Shown piece after piece: positions 27,150-36,177 of a DNA stretch of 64,000 nt (its first letter is position 1; every line of letters starts with the position of its first letter). The stretch lies in assembly GCF_002280785.1 (NCBI RefSeq), contig NZ_NCEQ01000003.1, positions 268,886 through 332,885 of the forward strand, read 5' to 3'. The DNA comes from Brevundimonas subvibrioides (GTDB lineage: Bacteria > Pseudomonadota > Alphaproteobacteria > Caulobacterales > Caulobacteraceae). The notes under the pieces are model-generated. The model saw nothing but the letters and a program-made list of their open reading frames with translations. It ran no database searches and was not told where the DNA came from. The translations under genes and the position numbers were made by a program.

Positions 27150-27875
27150 TCAGCGACTAGAGGGCGCGAAAGCCGGGTTTCGTTCCCCGAACAGCGCCGA
27201 TCCGACCCGAACGTGAGTCGCACCCAGCCGGATCGCGGCCTCGTAGTCCGCGCTCATCCCCATGGACAGGACCTTAAGCCCGTTGCGTTCGGCGATCCGG
27301 GCCAGAAGCGCGAAATGCAGGATCGGCTCCTCGTCGGCGGGCGGAATGGCCATCAGTCCCTCGACGATCAACCCCTGGGCGCGGGCGGCGGCGATCAGGG
27401 CATCGGCGTCGCGGGCGGCGACTCCCGCCTTCTGGTCCTCCTCGCCGGTGTTGATCTGGACCAGCAGGCGGGGTGAGCGGCCGATCTTCTGCGAGGCCGA
27501 AGCCAGGGCGCCGATCAGTTTCGGGCGGTCCAGGGTCTCGATGACGTCGAACAGGGCGACGGCGTCCTCGGCCTTGTTGGACTGGAGGGGGCCGATCAGG
27601 CGAAGCTCGAGGTCGGGCAGGGCGGACCGGCGATCGGTCCAGCGGCCCTGCGCCTCCTGCACCCGGTTCTCGCCGAAGACGCGCAGCCCCGAGTCGAGGG
27701 CGGCCTTGATGGCCTCGTCCGGCTGGGTCTTGGACACGGCGGTCAGGGTGATCGCGGCCGGATCGCGTCCCGCTGCCCTGGCGGCCGCCGCCATGCGCGC
27801 CCGGATCGTCGCCAGACGCGCGGCGAAGGTGTCGTCAGTAGACGGGGGCGTCGAAGCGGGGGATGAGGCGACCAT
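27150..27875 (-). CDS. yggS: PLP homeostasis protein, YggS/PLPBP family
   Basis: 241 residues. Binds pyridoxal phosphate and maintains its homeostasis, without known catalytic activity. Alanine-racemase-like barrel with PLP lysine in LTAVSKTQP (Lys49), FGENRVQEAQ, LIGPLQSNK, LVQINTGEEDQKAG, LSMGMSADYEAAI and RVGSALFGER. Start ATG at 27875 overlaps in opposite direction the ATG of the ThiE-like gene. No clear ribosome site precedes it, but the family N-terminus requires a start at or before this place. Confidence 0.93.
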   Translation of the reverse strand: MVASSPASTPPSTDDTFAARLATIRARMAAAARAAGRDPAAITLTAVSKTQPDEAIKAALDSGLRVFGENRVQEAQGRWTDRRSALPDLELRLIGPLQSNKAEDAVALFDVIETLDRPKLIGALASASQKIGRSPRLLVQINTGEEDQKAGVAARDADALIAAARAQGLIVEGLMAIPPADEEPILHFALLARIAERNGLKVLSMGMSADYEAAIRLGATHVRVGSALFGERNPAFAPSSR

Positions 27876-28524
27876 GGACGTGCCGGATATGACGGAAGAC
27901 GGAGCCCGATTGTGGGCCGTGGCTCAGGCTCTAGCCCGCGACGCCGACATTGTCAGGAGCGGCGGGCGGTCGCGTGTCCCGCCGATGCTGCTGTTCACCG
28001 ACCCGGAACGGACGCCGAGGCCCTGGGAGATCGCGGCGCGGATGCCGGCGGGATCGGGCGTCGTCTATCGGTCGTTCGGCGCGGCGGACGCGATCCAGAC
28101 CGCGGAGCGGCTGCGCATCGCCACCCGGGAGCGCGGGATGAGCCTGCTGATCGGACTGGACGCCGGGCTGGCGGACCGGGTCGACGCCGACGGCCTTCAT
28201 CTGCCGGAACGGGCAATCTCCGCGGCCTATGCCCTGTCGGGGCGGCGGCCGGACTGGATTCTGACCGGGGCGGTGCATTCGGTCCAGGCGGCGCTGGCCG
28301 CGCGGGATCTGGACGCGGTGGTGCTGTCCCCGATCTTCCCGGCGGGCGGGGAGTCCTCCGGGAAACCCTCTCTCGGCAGGAATTCCCTGGTCTGCGCCTC
28401 GGAGGGCCGGACGCGAGTCATCGCCCTTGGCGGGATCACGGCCGGAAATGCAGACGGATTGCAGGGATCGGGCGTCTACGGACTGGCGGCGATCGGCGGC
28501 ATCGCCGGGCCGTTCGGGTCCTAA
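27874..28524 (+). CDS. Thiamine phosphate synthase-like (ThiE/TenI) protein
   Basis: 216 residues from ATG 27874 (GAGG five bases upstream), or 211 from ATG 27889. TIM-barrel elements match ThiE/TenI: MLLFTDPERTP, ADRVDADGLHLPE, TGAVHSVQAALAA, VVLSPIFPAGGESSGKP, IALGGITAGNA and GLAAIGGI. The HLGQ and GPxFPTxTK residues of true ThiE are replaced, so this may be a TenI-like thiazole aminomutase or a degenerate paralogue. Its stop overlaps that of the convergent ntrZ-like gene. Confidence 0.78.
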   Translation: MDVPDMTEDGARLWAVAQALARDADIVRSGGRSRVPPMLLFTDPERTPRPWEIAARMPAGSGVVYRSFGAADAIQTAERLRIATRERGMSLLIGLDAGLADRVDADGLHLPERAISAAYALSGRRPDWILTGAVHSVQAALAARDLDAVVLSPIFPAGGESSGKPSLGRNSLVCASEGRTRVIALGGITAGNADGLQGSGVYGLAAIGGIAGPFGS

Positions 28525-28913
28525 AAGCGGAACAGGGTTTCCAGTCGCACGCGCGGCTGGGCGCGGCGGTCGGTCTCGGGCGCACGGGCCGGGTCCTGTT
28601 CGGGCGTGGCCAGGCCGGCGGCGGCGCCGACGCGCAGGCGCGGCGACAGGCGATAGTAGGCGCCGGCTTCGACGTCGCCCCATTCGGCTTCGCGGCCGAC
28701 AGGCTGGTTCAGGTTGAAGTCGAGGCCCCAGCGGCCGTTCTCGTTCCAGCGCAGGCCGCGACGCGGTGCGGCGGGGGCCGAACGCTGGGCATTGGACGCT
28801 TCGGCCAGGGTCACGGCCGGCGCGCGCGACCGCGACTGCGCGGACGCTTCGCCCGCGACGCCGAGAAGGGCGACGAGACCGACAGAGGCAGCGATGACTG
28901 CGGCGAAACGCAT
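28521..28913 (-). CDS. ntrZ: NtrZ-like periplasmic regulatory protein
   Basis: 130 residues from ATG 28913 (AAGGG six bases upstream). A Sec signal peptide ends EASA before QSRSRAP. The mature part has GLRWNENGRWGLDFNLNQPV and a terminal FRF. In Caulobacter the small periplasmic protein NtrZ, encoded near the origin, inhibits NtrY/NtrX two-component signalling under phosphate limitation; length, topology and position agree. Family assignment is from memory of the motif and is moderate. ntrY and ntrX are not in this window. Confidence 0.6.
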   Translation of the reverse strand: MRFAAVIAASVGLVALLGVAGEASAQSRSRAPAVTLAEASNAQRSAPAAPRRGLRWNENGRWGLDFNLNQPVGREAEWGDVEAGAYYRLSPRLRVGAAAGLATPEQDPARAPETDRRAQPRVRLETLFRF

Positions 28914-28987
28914 TTCCAACCCTTCGACCCGGCGTTTCTCGCCGGACCCTTGTTCCTGAACCCGGTGTTTCCACCGAGGACCTGCCG

Positions 28988-29015
28988 ATTAGACACCGGT
29001 AGTCCGCCCGGTCAA
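28988..29015 (-). promoter_or_regulatory. Sigma70-like promoter for ntrZ
   Basis: On the minus strand, TTGACC (29015-29010), 16-bp spacer, TCTAAT (28993-28988). The predicted start lies about 70 nt before the ntrZ ATG. Confidence 0.5.
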
Positions 29016-29181
29016 CGCAACGAGGCCGAACCAACCCGGTTCCACCGACTCTTGCACCCGCCTGTGGCGCAAGCGTCACGGGAAGACGACAGGAAGGTGT
29101 TCGCCGGGCTGGGGAAATCGTCTTCCGAGCCCGATGCGGATCGTAGCCGCCGGATACGGAGGGCCTCGGCTGTGGATTGCC

Positions 29182-29211
29182 TTGTCATCGCCCCTTTTGG
29201 GCGTGTTATAG
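29182..29211 (+). promoter_or_regulatory. Sigma70-like promoter for the DUF3576 gene
   Basis: TTGTCA (29182-29187), 18-bp spacer, TTATAG (29206-29211). About 95 nt upstream of the ATG. Confidence 0.5.
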
Positions 29212-29307
29212 AGCCGAGCTTGGCGAACGGTCGGGACCGTTGCGCTCTTGCGCCCGCCGCCCGCATCGGGAACACGGCGGGTCAGCACCCGAGGGAGACG
29301 ACGTTCG

Positions 29308-29763
29308 ATGGGTTTTGTTCGCGGCAAGACGGTCCTGGCGACCACGCTGGTTGTCACCGGCGGTCTGCTCCTCTCCGCCTGCGGCGGCCTGCCTTTCATG
29401 GGCGGAAGCTCGACTCCTCGCGCCACGACGGCGCAACAGGGCATCGGCGTGAATGCCTATCTGTGGCGCGCCACCCTCGACACCCTCAGCTTCATGCCGC
29501 TGCTGACCGCCGATCCCTGGGGCGGCGTCGTGAACTATGACTGGTACGTCAATCCGCAGACGCCGAACGAGCGTTTCAAGGCGACCGTCTTCATCCTCGA
29601 CACCCGCCTGCGCGCCGACGCCCTGAACGTCACGGTGACCAAGGAAGTCCGCAGCGCCGGCGGCGACTGGACCGCCTCGCCCGTGGCCGCCCAGACCGAG
29701 GCCGACCTGGAAAACGCGATCCTGACCAAGGCGCGCCAGCTCAACCTGTCGAACGCCGGCTAG
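29308..29763 (+). CDS. DUF3576 domain lipoprotein
   Basis: 151 residues from ATG 29308, preceded by GAGGGAGA. Signal peptide with lipobox LLLSAC, then a DUF3576 domain with GIGVNAYLWRATLDTLSFMPL, DPWGGVVNYDWY and FILDTRLRADAL. Family conserved next to leuS/lptE in many alphaproteobacteria; function unknown. Probably outer-membrane anchored. The adjacent lptE (LPS transport) hints at a cell-envelope role. Confidence 0.88.
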   Translation: MGFVRGKTVLATTLVVTGGLLLSACGGLPFMGGSSTPRATTAQQGIGVNAYLWRATLDTLSFMPLLTADPWGGVVNYDWYVNPQTPNERFKATVFILDTRLRADALNVTVTKEVRSAGGDWTASPVAAQTEADLENAILTKARQLNLSNAG

Positions 29764-29770
29764 CTTCCGC

Positions 29771-29941
29771 GTCTCCTCCCTGTCGCGGAGCGATGGAGAG
29801 CGATCGACCGCCCGCCGCCTGGCGGGGGGTGGAGGGGCTCTTGACGCCCCACGACCGAGTCCGCTTCAAGAACCCCTCCGTCTCCTCCGCTTCGCTACGG
29901 ATCCACCTCCCCGTTCGCCAAGCGGCGAACAGGGAGGAGAC
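29771..29941. repeat. Mosaic palindromic intergenic repeat, copy 5
   Basis: Starts GTCTCCTCCC, ends AGGGAGGAGAC. The right half (AAGAACCCCTCCGTCTCC, CTTCGCTACGGATCCACC) is nearly identical to copy 1 and is the reverse complement of the left half of copy 2. The left arm has diverged. It forms most of the leuS leader. Confidence 0.85.
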
Positions 29942-29958
29942 GCCTTGAAGGATTGCCC

Positions 29959-32526
29959 GTGTCCGCCTCTCCGACCCGCTACGACCCCAAGACCGCCGAG
30001 CCGCGCCAGCAGGCGCGCTGGGCCGATGCGAACGCCTTCGTCACCCGGGATACGGGTCGCCCGAAATACTATGTCCTTGAAATGTTTCCCTATCCGTCGG
30101 GGAACATCCACATGGGTCACGCCCGCAACTATGTGATGGGCGACGTCGTCGCGCGTCACAAGCGGGCCCAGGGCTTCGACGTCCTGCACCCGATGGGCTG
30201 GGACGCCTTCGGCATGCCGGCCGAAAACGCGGCCATGGAGCGCGGCATCCACCCCAAGGGCTGGACCTACGACAACATCGCCTCGATGCGGGCGCAGCTG
30301 AAGCTGCTGGGCCTGTCGCTGGACTGGTCGCGCGAATTCGCCACCTGCGACCCGGAATATTACGGCAAGCAGCAGGCCTGGTTCCTGGAACTGTATCGGC
30401 GCGGCCTGGTCTATCGCAAGGACGGCGTCGTCAACTGGGACCCCGTCGACAACACTGTCCTGGCCAATGAACAGGTGATCGACGGCAAGGGGTGGCGCTC
30501 GGGCGCGGTGGTCGAGAAGCGCAAGCTGAACCAGTGGTTCCTGCGCATCACCGACTATGCCGACGACCTGATCGACGGGCTCAAGGACCTCGATCGCTGG
30601 CCCGACAAGGTCCGGCTGATGCAGGAGAACTGGATCGGCCGGTCCAAGGGCCTGCAGATGACCTGGACATGGGCGGGAGAGGCCCCGACCGCCTCGCCGG
30701 ACGGTCTGGAAATCTACACCACCCGCCCCGACACCCTGTTCGGCGCCTCCTTCATGGGCATCGCGCCCGACCATCCGATCGCCAGGGCCATGGCCGAGGC
30801 CGATCCGAAGGTCGCCGCCTTCGTCGCCGAATGCCGCGCGGGCGGAACCTCCACCGCCGACATCGAACAGGCCGAAAAGATCGGCTGGGACACCGGACTG
30901 AAGGTCCTCCACCCGTTCGACGGGCATGAGGTCAGCGTCTGGATCGCCAACTTCATCCTGTCGGAATACGGCACGGGCGCCATCTTCGGCTGCCCGGCCC
31001 ACGACCAGCGCGACCTGGATTTCGCCCGCAAATATCTGCTGCCTGTCCTGGCCGTGGTGAAACCGGACGGCGCGGGCGATGATTTCGCGGTCGAGACCGA
31101 GGCCTATACGGGCCCGGGCGCCCTGTTCCACTCCGACTTCCTCGATGGGCTGTCGATCGAGGACGCCAAGGCGGCCGCCATCGCCCGGATCGAGGCGGCC
31201 GGCATGGGCAAGGGCGCGACCATCTATCGCCTGCGCGACTGGGGCGTCTCGAGGCAGCGCTACTGGGGCTGCCCCATCCCCATGGTCCATTGCCCGTCCT
31301 GCGGCGTGGTCGAGGTTCCCGCCGATCAACTGCCGGTCGTCCTGCCCGACGACGTGACCTTCGACGTGCCCGGCAACCCGCTGGATCGCCACCCGACCTG
31401 GAAACACGTCCAATGCCCGTCCTGCGCCGCCGATGCGACGCGGGAGACCGATACGCTCGACACCTTCGTCGATTCCAGCTGGTATTTCGCCCGCTTCACC
31501 GACCCGACGGCGGCCGAGCCGATCAACAAGGACGCCGCCGATCGCTGGCTGGCGGTGGACCAGTATATCGGCGGGGTCGAGCATGCGGTCCTGCACCTGC
31601 TCTACGCCCGGTTCATCACCCGCGCCTTGTCCGACGCCGGCATGCTGTCGGTGAAGGAGCCCTTCGCCGGCCTGTTCACCCAGGGGATGGTGGTCCACGA
31701 GACCTATCGCCGGGCCGACGGCGCCTGGGTCGAGCCGACCGACGTCGACCTGACCAACGACGCCGGCGTGCGCTCCGCTCGTCAGAGGTCGACCGGCGAG
31801 ACCCTGGTCATCGGCGACATCGAGAAGATGTCGAAGTCGAAGAAGAACGTCGTCGCGCCCCAGGAAATCCTGGACTCGCACGGCGTGGACGCCGGCCGCC
31901 TGTTCGTCCTGTCCGACAGCCCGCCCGAGCGCGACGTGCAGTGGACCCCCGGCGGCGTCGAGGGCGCCAGCCGCTTCGTCCAGCGGGTCTGGACCCTGTT
32001 CGACAGCTTCGAGGCCGACACAGCCGGTGATCCGGCCGCCGACGCCCTGCTGCTCAAGGAAACACACAAGGCCATCAAGGCCGTGTCCGAGGGCGTCGAA
32101 GGCTTCCGCTTCAACTCCGCCATCGCCAAGCTCTACGCCTTCGTGGCCACGATCCGCGACCACGACGGCGCGTCAGGCAGAGCGCGGCGTGAGGCTCTGT
32201 CGGCCCTGGCCCGTCTCGTCGCCCCCTTCACCCCGCACGTCGCCGAGGAAGGCTGGACCCGTCTGGGCGAGACCGGCATGGTTCTCGACGCCCCTTGGCC
32301 CGTGTTCGATCCGGCCCTGGCCGCCGACGACGAGGTCGTGCTGCCCATCCAGATCAACGGCAAGCGCCGCGGCGAGATCACGATGCCGCGCGGGGCCGAC
32401 GCCAGGGCGGTCGAGGCCCAGGCGCTCGCCAATCCAGCTGTTCAGGCCTATCTGGAAGCCAACTCGCAATCGATCCGCAAGGTGATCGTCGTGCCCGATC
32501 GCATCGTCAACCTGGTGGCCGGCTAG
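29959..32526 (+). CDS. leuS: Leucyl-tRNA synthetase
   Basis: 855 residues from GTG 29959, chosen over TTG 29953 because AAGGA lies six bases upstream. Class I synthetase charging tRNA-Leu. HMGH signature in [11 protein letters not shown] near residue 50, a CP1 editing domain about 220-420, a zinc-like CPSC...CPSC insert (about 435-490), KMSKS-type MSKSKKN near 622, and the C-terminal anticodon and LeuS-specific domains. First gene of leuS-lptE-holA, with stop and next start adjacent (TAGATG). Confidence 0.97.
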   Translation: MSASPTRYDPKTAEPRQQARWADANAFVTRDTGRPKYYVLEMFPYPSGNIHMGHARNYVMGDVVARHKRAQGFDVLHPMGWDAFGMPAENAAMERGIHPKGWTYDNIASMRAQLKLLGLSLDWSREFATCDPEYYGKQQAWFLELYRRGLVYRKDGVVNWDPVDNTVLANEQVIDGKGWRSGAVVEKRKLNQWFLRITDYADDLIDGLKDLDRWPDKVRLMQENWIGRSKGLQMTWTWAGEAPTASPDGLEIYTTRPDTLFGASFMGIAPDHPIARAMAEADPKVAAFVAECRAGGTSTADIEQAEKIGWDTGLKVLHPFDGHEVSVWIANFILSEYGTGAIFGCPAHDQRDLDFARKYLLPVLAVVKPDGAGDDFAVETEAYTGPGALFHSDFLDGLSIEDAKAAAIARIEAAGMGKGATIYRLRDWGVSRQRYWGCPIPMVHCPSCGVVEVPADQLPVVLPDDVTFDVPGNPLDRHPTWKHVQCPSCAADATRETDTLDTFVDSSWYFARFTDPTAAEPINKDAADRWLAVDQYIGGVEHAVLHLLYARFITRALSDAGMLSVKEPFAGLFTQGMVVHETYRRADGAWVEPTDVDLTNDAGVRSARQRSTGETLVIGDIEKMSKSKKNVVAPQEILDSHGVDAGRLFVLSDSPPERDVQWTPGGVEGASRFVQRVWTLFDSFEADTAGDPAADALLLKETHKAIKAVSEGVEGFRFNSAIAKLYAFVATIRDHDGASGRARREALSALARLVAPFTPHVAEEGWTRLGETGMVLDAPWPVFDPALAADDEVVLPIQINGKRRGEITMPRGADARAVEAQALANPAVQAYLEANSQSIRKVIVVPDRIVNLVAG

Positions 32527-33009
32527 ATGTCGGTCCGCAGCCTGTCAGCGCTGGCGGCCGCCGCCCTGCTCCTGGCCGGGTGCGGATTCACGCCGCTGTA
32601 CGGGGATGCGGGCGGATCGCCGTCGCTGAGCCGGATCGCCGTGACGACCCAGGACGACCGGCTGGGATACCGCCTGCGCGAGCAGCTGGAGGACGCTCTC
32701 GGCTGGAACCGCAACGCGGCGCCGCTTTATCGGCTGGAGACGGTCGTTCAGCAGAACCGTCGTCCGCTGGGCCGCCGAATCGACGACACCGCCACCCGTT
32801 ATGAGCTGACCGTGCGCGGGGCCTGGACCCTGACGCCCGTCGCGGGCGGCGCGGCCCTGACCGGGACCGAGGCCGTCACCATCACCTACGCCGCCGCCGA
32901 CCAGCCCTATGCCGCCATCGCGGCCCAGCAGGACGGCGAGGACCGCGCCGCCTCCGAACTGGCCCGGCTGATCCGCGTCGACCTGATGCGGGCTCTCTCC
33001 GTCCCATGA
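32527..33009 (+). CDS. lptE: LPS-assembly lipoprotein LptE
   Basis: 160 residues. Outer-membrane lipoprotein that plugs the LptD barrel during LPS insertion. Lipobox LLLAGC with Cys19, followed by GFTPLYG, the usual LptE/RlpB opening. Starts immediately after leuS and overlaps holA by ATGA, the standard alphaproteobacterial leuS-lptE-holA arrangement. Confidence 0.9.
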   Translation: MSVRSLSALAAAALLLAGCGFTPLYGDAGGSPSLSRIAVTTQDDRLGYRLREQLEDALGWNRNAAPLYRLETVVQQNRRPLGRRIDDTATRYELTVRGAWTLTPVAGGAALTGTEAVTITYAAADQPYAAIAAQQDGEDRAASELARLIRVDLMRALSVP

Positions 33010-34058
33010 TCCTCGCCAAGCGGCCCGAGGTCGACCGCTTCCTGGCGAAGCCGGACGCCGGGATCCGCGCCGCCGTCATCCACGGCAAGGACCGCTCCGG
33101 CGTCGCCGAGCGGGCCGAAATCCTGTGCAGGGCCGTCACCCCCGACCTGAACGACCCGTTCAACGTCACCCTGCTGACCGACACGGACATCGACGGCGAC
33201 GAGGCCCGGCTGGAAGAGGCCCTGACCGCCCTGTCGATGATAGGCGGACGCAGACTGGTCCGCGTGCGGCTGGGGTCGGAGAAGGCCTCGATCGACAAGA
33301 TGCTGGCGGCCGCGCTCAAGGTGCATGCCGACGGCGGCTACAATCCCGACTGCATGCTGGTGATCGAGGCCGGGGCCCTGGGCCGCGATTCCGCCCTGCG
33401 CAAGGCGGCCGAGGCCGGCAAGGATTCGGTCGGCATCGCGGTCTACGAGGATGAGGCCGGCGACATCGCCCGCATGACGCGCGAGGCTCTCGCCGTCGAC
33501 AAGGTGGGCCTGACCACTGACGCCCTGGCCGCCTTCGTCGCCCGCCTGCCCCGCGAGCGCGGCCTGATGCGCCAGGAGATCGAGCGGCTGGCCTTGTATG
33601 TGGGTCCGGGATCGGGCCGGACCATCGATGTCGAGGAGCTGGAGGCGCATCTGGGCGTGGAAGCGGACGCTTCGCTCGCCGATGCGGCGCTGCAGGCCTT
33701 CGGCGGACGCCCCGCTCCGGCGCAAGGCGGGCTGAGACGCGCCCTGGCTGAAGGCGAAAGCGCGGTCATGGCGGTGCGCTCCGCCTCGATCCATCTCGGC
33801 AAGCTGCGCCGGATCAATGTGCTTCAGGGCTCGGGCGCCGGGGCCAAGGAGGCCGCCAAGGCCGCCGGCGTGTTCTGGAAACAGGAGGCCGAAATTCTGC
33901 GTCAGGCCCGCGCCTGGCGGCTTGAAGACCTCGACGTGGTTCAGGACAGCGTCAACACCGCCGACGTCGCCACCAAGACGACGGGCATGCCCGAGCACCT
34001 GATCGCCGAGCGGCTCCTGCTGGAAATCGCGGCGCGGGCGAGAAGGCTCGGACTTTGA
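33006..34058 (+). CDS. holA: DNA polymerase III delta subunit
   Basis: 350 residues. Clamp-loader wrench that opens the beta clamp. HolA features: VDRFLAKPD near the N-terminus, a RADIIHGKDRSGV-like AVIHGKDRSGV (about 20-30), an AAA-like domain with no functional Walker A, and a C-terminal helical collar containing LRRINVLQGSGAGAKEAAK. Translationally coupled to lptE. Followed by a palindromic repeat that probably ends the operon. Confidence 0.9.
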   Translation: MILAKRPEVDRFLAKPDAGIRAAVIHGKDRSGVAERAEILCRAVTPDLNDPFNVTLLTDTDIDGDEARLEEALTALSMIGGRRLVRVRLGSEKASIDKMLAAALKVHADGGYNPDCMLVIEAGALGRDSALRKAAEAGKDSVGIAVYEDEAGDIARMTREALAVDKVGLTTDALAAFVARLPRERGLMRQEIERLALYVGPGSGRTIDVEELEAHLGVEADASLADAALQAFGGRPAPAQGGLRRALAEGESAVMAVRSASIHLGKLRRINVLQGSGAGAKEAAKAAGVFWKQEAEILRQARAWRLEDLDVVQDSVNTADVATKTTGMPEHLIAERLLLEIAARARRLGL

Positions 34059-34064
34059 ATCATT

Positions 34065-34227
34065 CCCTTCTCCCCTTGCGGGAGAAGGTGGCAGCCGAAG
34101 GCTGACGGATGAGGGGTTGTACCAGCGGTCGGAGTGAATGGATCGAGCGCTAATCTTCGACCTCAGCGTGAGACCCCTCATCCGACCTCGCTTCGCTCGG
34201 CCACCTTCTCCCGCAGGGGGAGAAGGG
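34065..34227. repeat. Palindromic intergenic repeat (variant C)
   Basis: Left arm CCCTTCTCCCCTTGCGGGAG with AAGGTGGC, right arm GCCACCTTCTCCCGCAGGGG. Inner inverted pair GATGAGGGGTTGTA and GACCCCTCATC. The right end recurs alone at 60587-60610. Separates convergent holA and the small peptide gene. Confidence 0.8.
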
Positions 34228-34233
34228 AAATCG

Positions 34234-34410
34234 TCAGCCCCGCTTCGACGCCTTGCGGAAGGCGGGCTTGGCGAGGGCGGCGCTCTTGGCGGCGGCGGCC
34301 CGTTCCTCGCCCTTGCCGCCGTTCATCGCGGCGTGGCCGGGCGTAGCGGTCCTCTTGGCGGCGAGGACGCGTTTCAGGGCTTCGGAGGCGGTTTCGGGCG
34401 TGTCGGTCAT
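34234..34410 (-). CDS. Small basic peptide, 58 residues
   Basis: The minus-strand frame opens with ATG 34410 behind AGGGTG and runs 58 codons to TGA. Sequence starts MTDTPETASEALKRVLAAKR and ends KASKRG; it is rich in Ala, Lys and Arg, with no Trp or Cys, and no membrane segment. It reads like a cytoplasmic nucleic-acid- or ribosome-associated peptide, but no family is recognised. It sits alone between holA (convergent) and parB (27 bp upstream, same strand), and could be the last gene of the par operon. Confidence 0.55.
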   Translation of the reverse strand: MTDTPETASEALKRVLAAKRTATPGHAAMNGGKGEERAAAAKSAALAKPAFRKASKRG

Positions 34411-34436
34411 GACGTCACCCTAGCACGCTCGCGCAG

Positions 34437-35327
34437 TCAGGCGCGCATCAACCGGCGACAGAGGTCGTCCAGCTGTTCCAGGCTGGCGTAGGACAGGGTC
34501 AGTTCGCCCTTCCCGCCCCTGTCGGCCAGGGCGATCTTGACGCCGAGGGCATCGGCCAGATCCTGTTCCAGAGCCGCGATGTCGGGCGATACGGACACCT
34601 GGTCTGCCGAGCTCTTCCCCGCCTTCGGCTTCTGCTCGTCCTGCGACTTGCGGGCCAGGGCCTCGGTCTGACGGACGTTCAGCCCCTGGGCGACGACCTG
34701 GTCGGCGAGCGCGTCAGGGTCTTTCGCCGTCAGCAGGGCGCGGGCGTGACCAGCGGACAGACGGCCGTCCAGAACGTGCCCGCGAGCGCCGGGGCTCAGC
34801 TGGGTCAGGCGCAGGGTGTTGGCGACATGGCTGCGCGACTTGCCGACGATGCCGGCGACCGCGTCCTGGGTGCGGCCGAACCGCTCCATCAGCACGCCAT
34901 AGGCCGCGGCCTCCTCCAGCGGGTTGAGGTCGGCGCGCTGGACGTTCTCGATAATGGCGACTTCCAGCACCTCGAGGTCGTCCATTTCCCGGATGATGAC
35001 CGGCACCTCGGTCAGTCGCGCGCCCTGGGCCGCGCGCCAGCGGCGCTCGCCGGCGATAATCTGCCAGACGCCGTCCTCGCCGGGCTGCTGACGCACCAGA
35101 ATCGGCTGCAGCACGCCCTTGTCGCGGATCGACTGGGTCAGTTCGTCGTGGTCCGCCTTGGTGAACTGCTTGCGCGGCTGATCCGGGTTGGGCTTCAGGC
35201 TCTCGATCGGGACCGACAGCACGCCGGTCGGCAGAACTGCGCCCGACGCGACCGGCACAGCCTCGTTGATCGACTCGCCCATCAGGGCGGACAGGCCGCG
35301 GCCCAGGCCTCTTTGACGTTCAGACAA
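34437..35327 (-). CDS. parB: Chromosome partition protein ParB (TTG start)
   Basis: 296 residues. CTP-dependent clamp that loads at parS and spreads on DNA. N-terminal GLGRGLSALMG (ParA-stimulating), CTP-binding GERRWR (93-98) and ENVQRADLNP (127-136), helix-turn-helix about 145-185, linker, C-terminal dimer domain about 245-296. No ATG exists in frame between the parA stop and this N-terminus, so TTG 35327 is the start; the ribosome site is poor (GGA nine bases upstream), consistent with low translation or coupling to parA. Confidence 0.95.
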   Translation of the reverse strand: MSERQRGLGRGLSALMGESINEAVPVASGAVLPTGVLSVPIESLKPNPDQPRKQFTKADHDELTQSIRDKGVLQPILVRQQPGEDGVWQIIAGERRWRAAQGARLTEVPVIIREMDDLEVLEVAIIENVQRADLNPLEEAAAYGVLMERFGRTQDAVAGIVGKSRSHVANTLRLTQLSPGARGHVLDGRLSAGHARALLTAKDPDALADQVVAQGLNVRQTEALARKSQDEQKPKAGKSSADQVSVSPDIAALEQDLADALGVKIALADRGGKGELTLSYASLEQLDDLCRRLMRA

Positions 35328-35348
35328 ACTCTTGATTCCGTATGATGA

Positions 35349-36176
35349 TCAGGCGGCGAGGCGGCGGCGTTCGCGACCGACGACTTCTTTGGCGAGCTTC
35401 AGATAGGCCTGGCTGCCCGTGCATTTCAGATCGTAGATCAGAACGGGTTTTCCGAAGGACGGCGCCTCGGACACCCGCACGTTCCGGGGGATGACCGCGT
35501 CATAGACCTTGTCCCCGAAGTGGCTCCGAACATCGGCGGCCACCTGTCCCGAGAGGGCGTTGCGGCGGTCATACATGGTCAGGACCAGACCCTGGATTTC
35601 GAGCGTCGGATTCAATGATTGACGGACCATCTCGATCGTCTTGATCAACTGCGTCAACCCTTCCAGGGCGAAGAACTCGCACTGCAGCGGGACCAGAACC
35701 CCGTCGGCGGCGGCCATGGCGTTGAGCGTCAACAGGTTCAACGACGGCGGGCAGTCGATCAGCACATAGTCATACCCGGTATGGCCTTCCCCGCCCTGTC
35801 CCGCGAGCGCGTCGCGCAGGCGGTAGGAGCGGCGATCGGCCTGGCTGAGCTCGATCTCGACGCCCGACATGTCGGCGTCGGCTGGAATGATGTGCAAGCC
35901 CGGCACGGCCGTCGGTACAGCCGCATCATGGACGGACCGACCGTCGACGATCACGTCATAGATGGTGATCCGGCGTGTTTCACGTGGAACACCCAGACCC
36001 GTGGAGGCATTGCCCTGGGGATCCATGTCGACGATCAGCACCTTCTCGCCGATGGCGGCCAGCGCCGTGCCGAGGTTGATCGCGGTCGTCGTCTTCCCCA
36101 CCCCGCCCTTCTGGTTGGACACGGCGAGGACGCGCGGAGCCTTCTTCGGGCCAGGGCCTGGGACTGACTTGGTCAT
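35349..36176 (-). CDS. parA: Chromosome partition ATPase ParA
   Basis: 275 residues from ATG 36176. Deviant Walker ATPase whose gradient moves ParB-parS to the new pole. KGGVGKTT (23-30), VDMDPQGN (Walker A'), and DCPPSL (Walker B) are intact. The upstream open stretch to 36416 is the end of rsmG in another frame. ATG lies one base after the rsmG stop, so translation is coupled. A variant parS sits inside the gene. Confidence 0.97.
   Translation of the reverse strand: MTKSVPGPGPKKAPRVLAVSNQKGGVGKTTTAINLGTALAAIGEKVLIVDMDPQGNASTGLGVPRETRRITIYDVIVDGRSVHDAAVPTAVPGLHIIPADADMSGVEIELSQADRRSYRLRDALAGQGGEGHTGYDYVLIDCPPSLNLLTLNAMAAADGVLVPLQCEFFALEGLTQLIKTIEMVRQSLNPTLEIQGLVLTMYDRRNALSGQVAADVRSHFGDKVYDAVIPRNVRVSEAPSFGKPVLIYDLKCTGSQAYLKLAKEVVGRERRRLAA
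35976..35991 (+). other. parS: parS site inside parA (variant)
   Basis: TGTTTCACGTGGAACA. Its reverse complement is TGTTCCACGTGAAACA, which fits the ParB consensus TGTTNCACGTGAAACA exactly. It lies in codons of parA that are free to vary. Confidence 0.85.
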
Positions 36177-36177
36177 A

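Larger units (their letters stand above)
28914..29307. other. Divergent promoter region between ntrZ and DUF3576 genes
   Basis: 394 bp without a gene. It contains a promoter-like pair for each direction and a small hairpin CCGGCG/CGCCGG in the ntrZ leader. Nothing else is recognised. Confidence 0.6.

Noticed and set aside
29866..32163. Long antisense open frame opposite leuS
   Set aside because: Codon-bias artefact; leuS motifs decide the coding strand.
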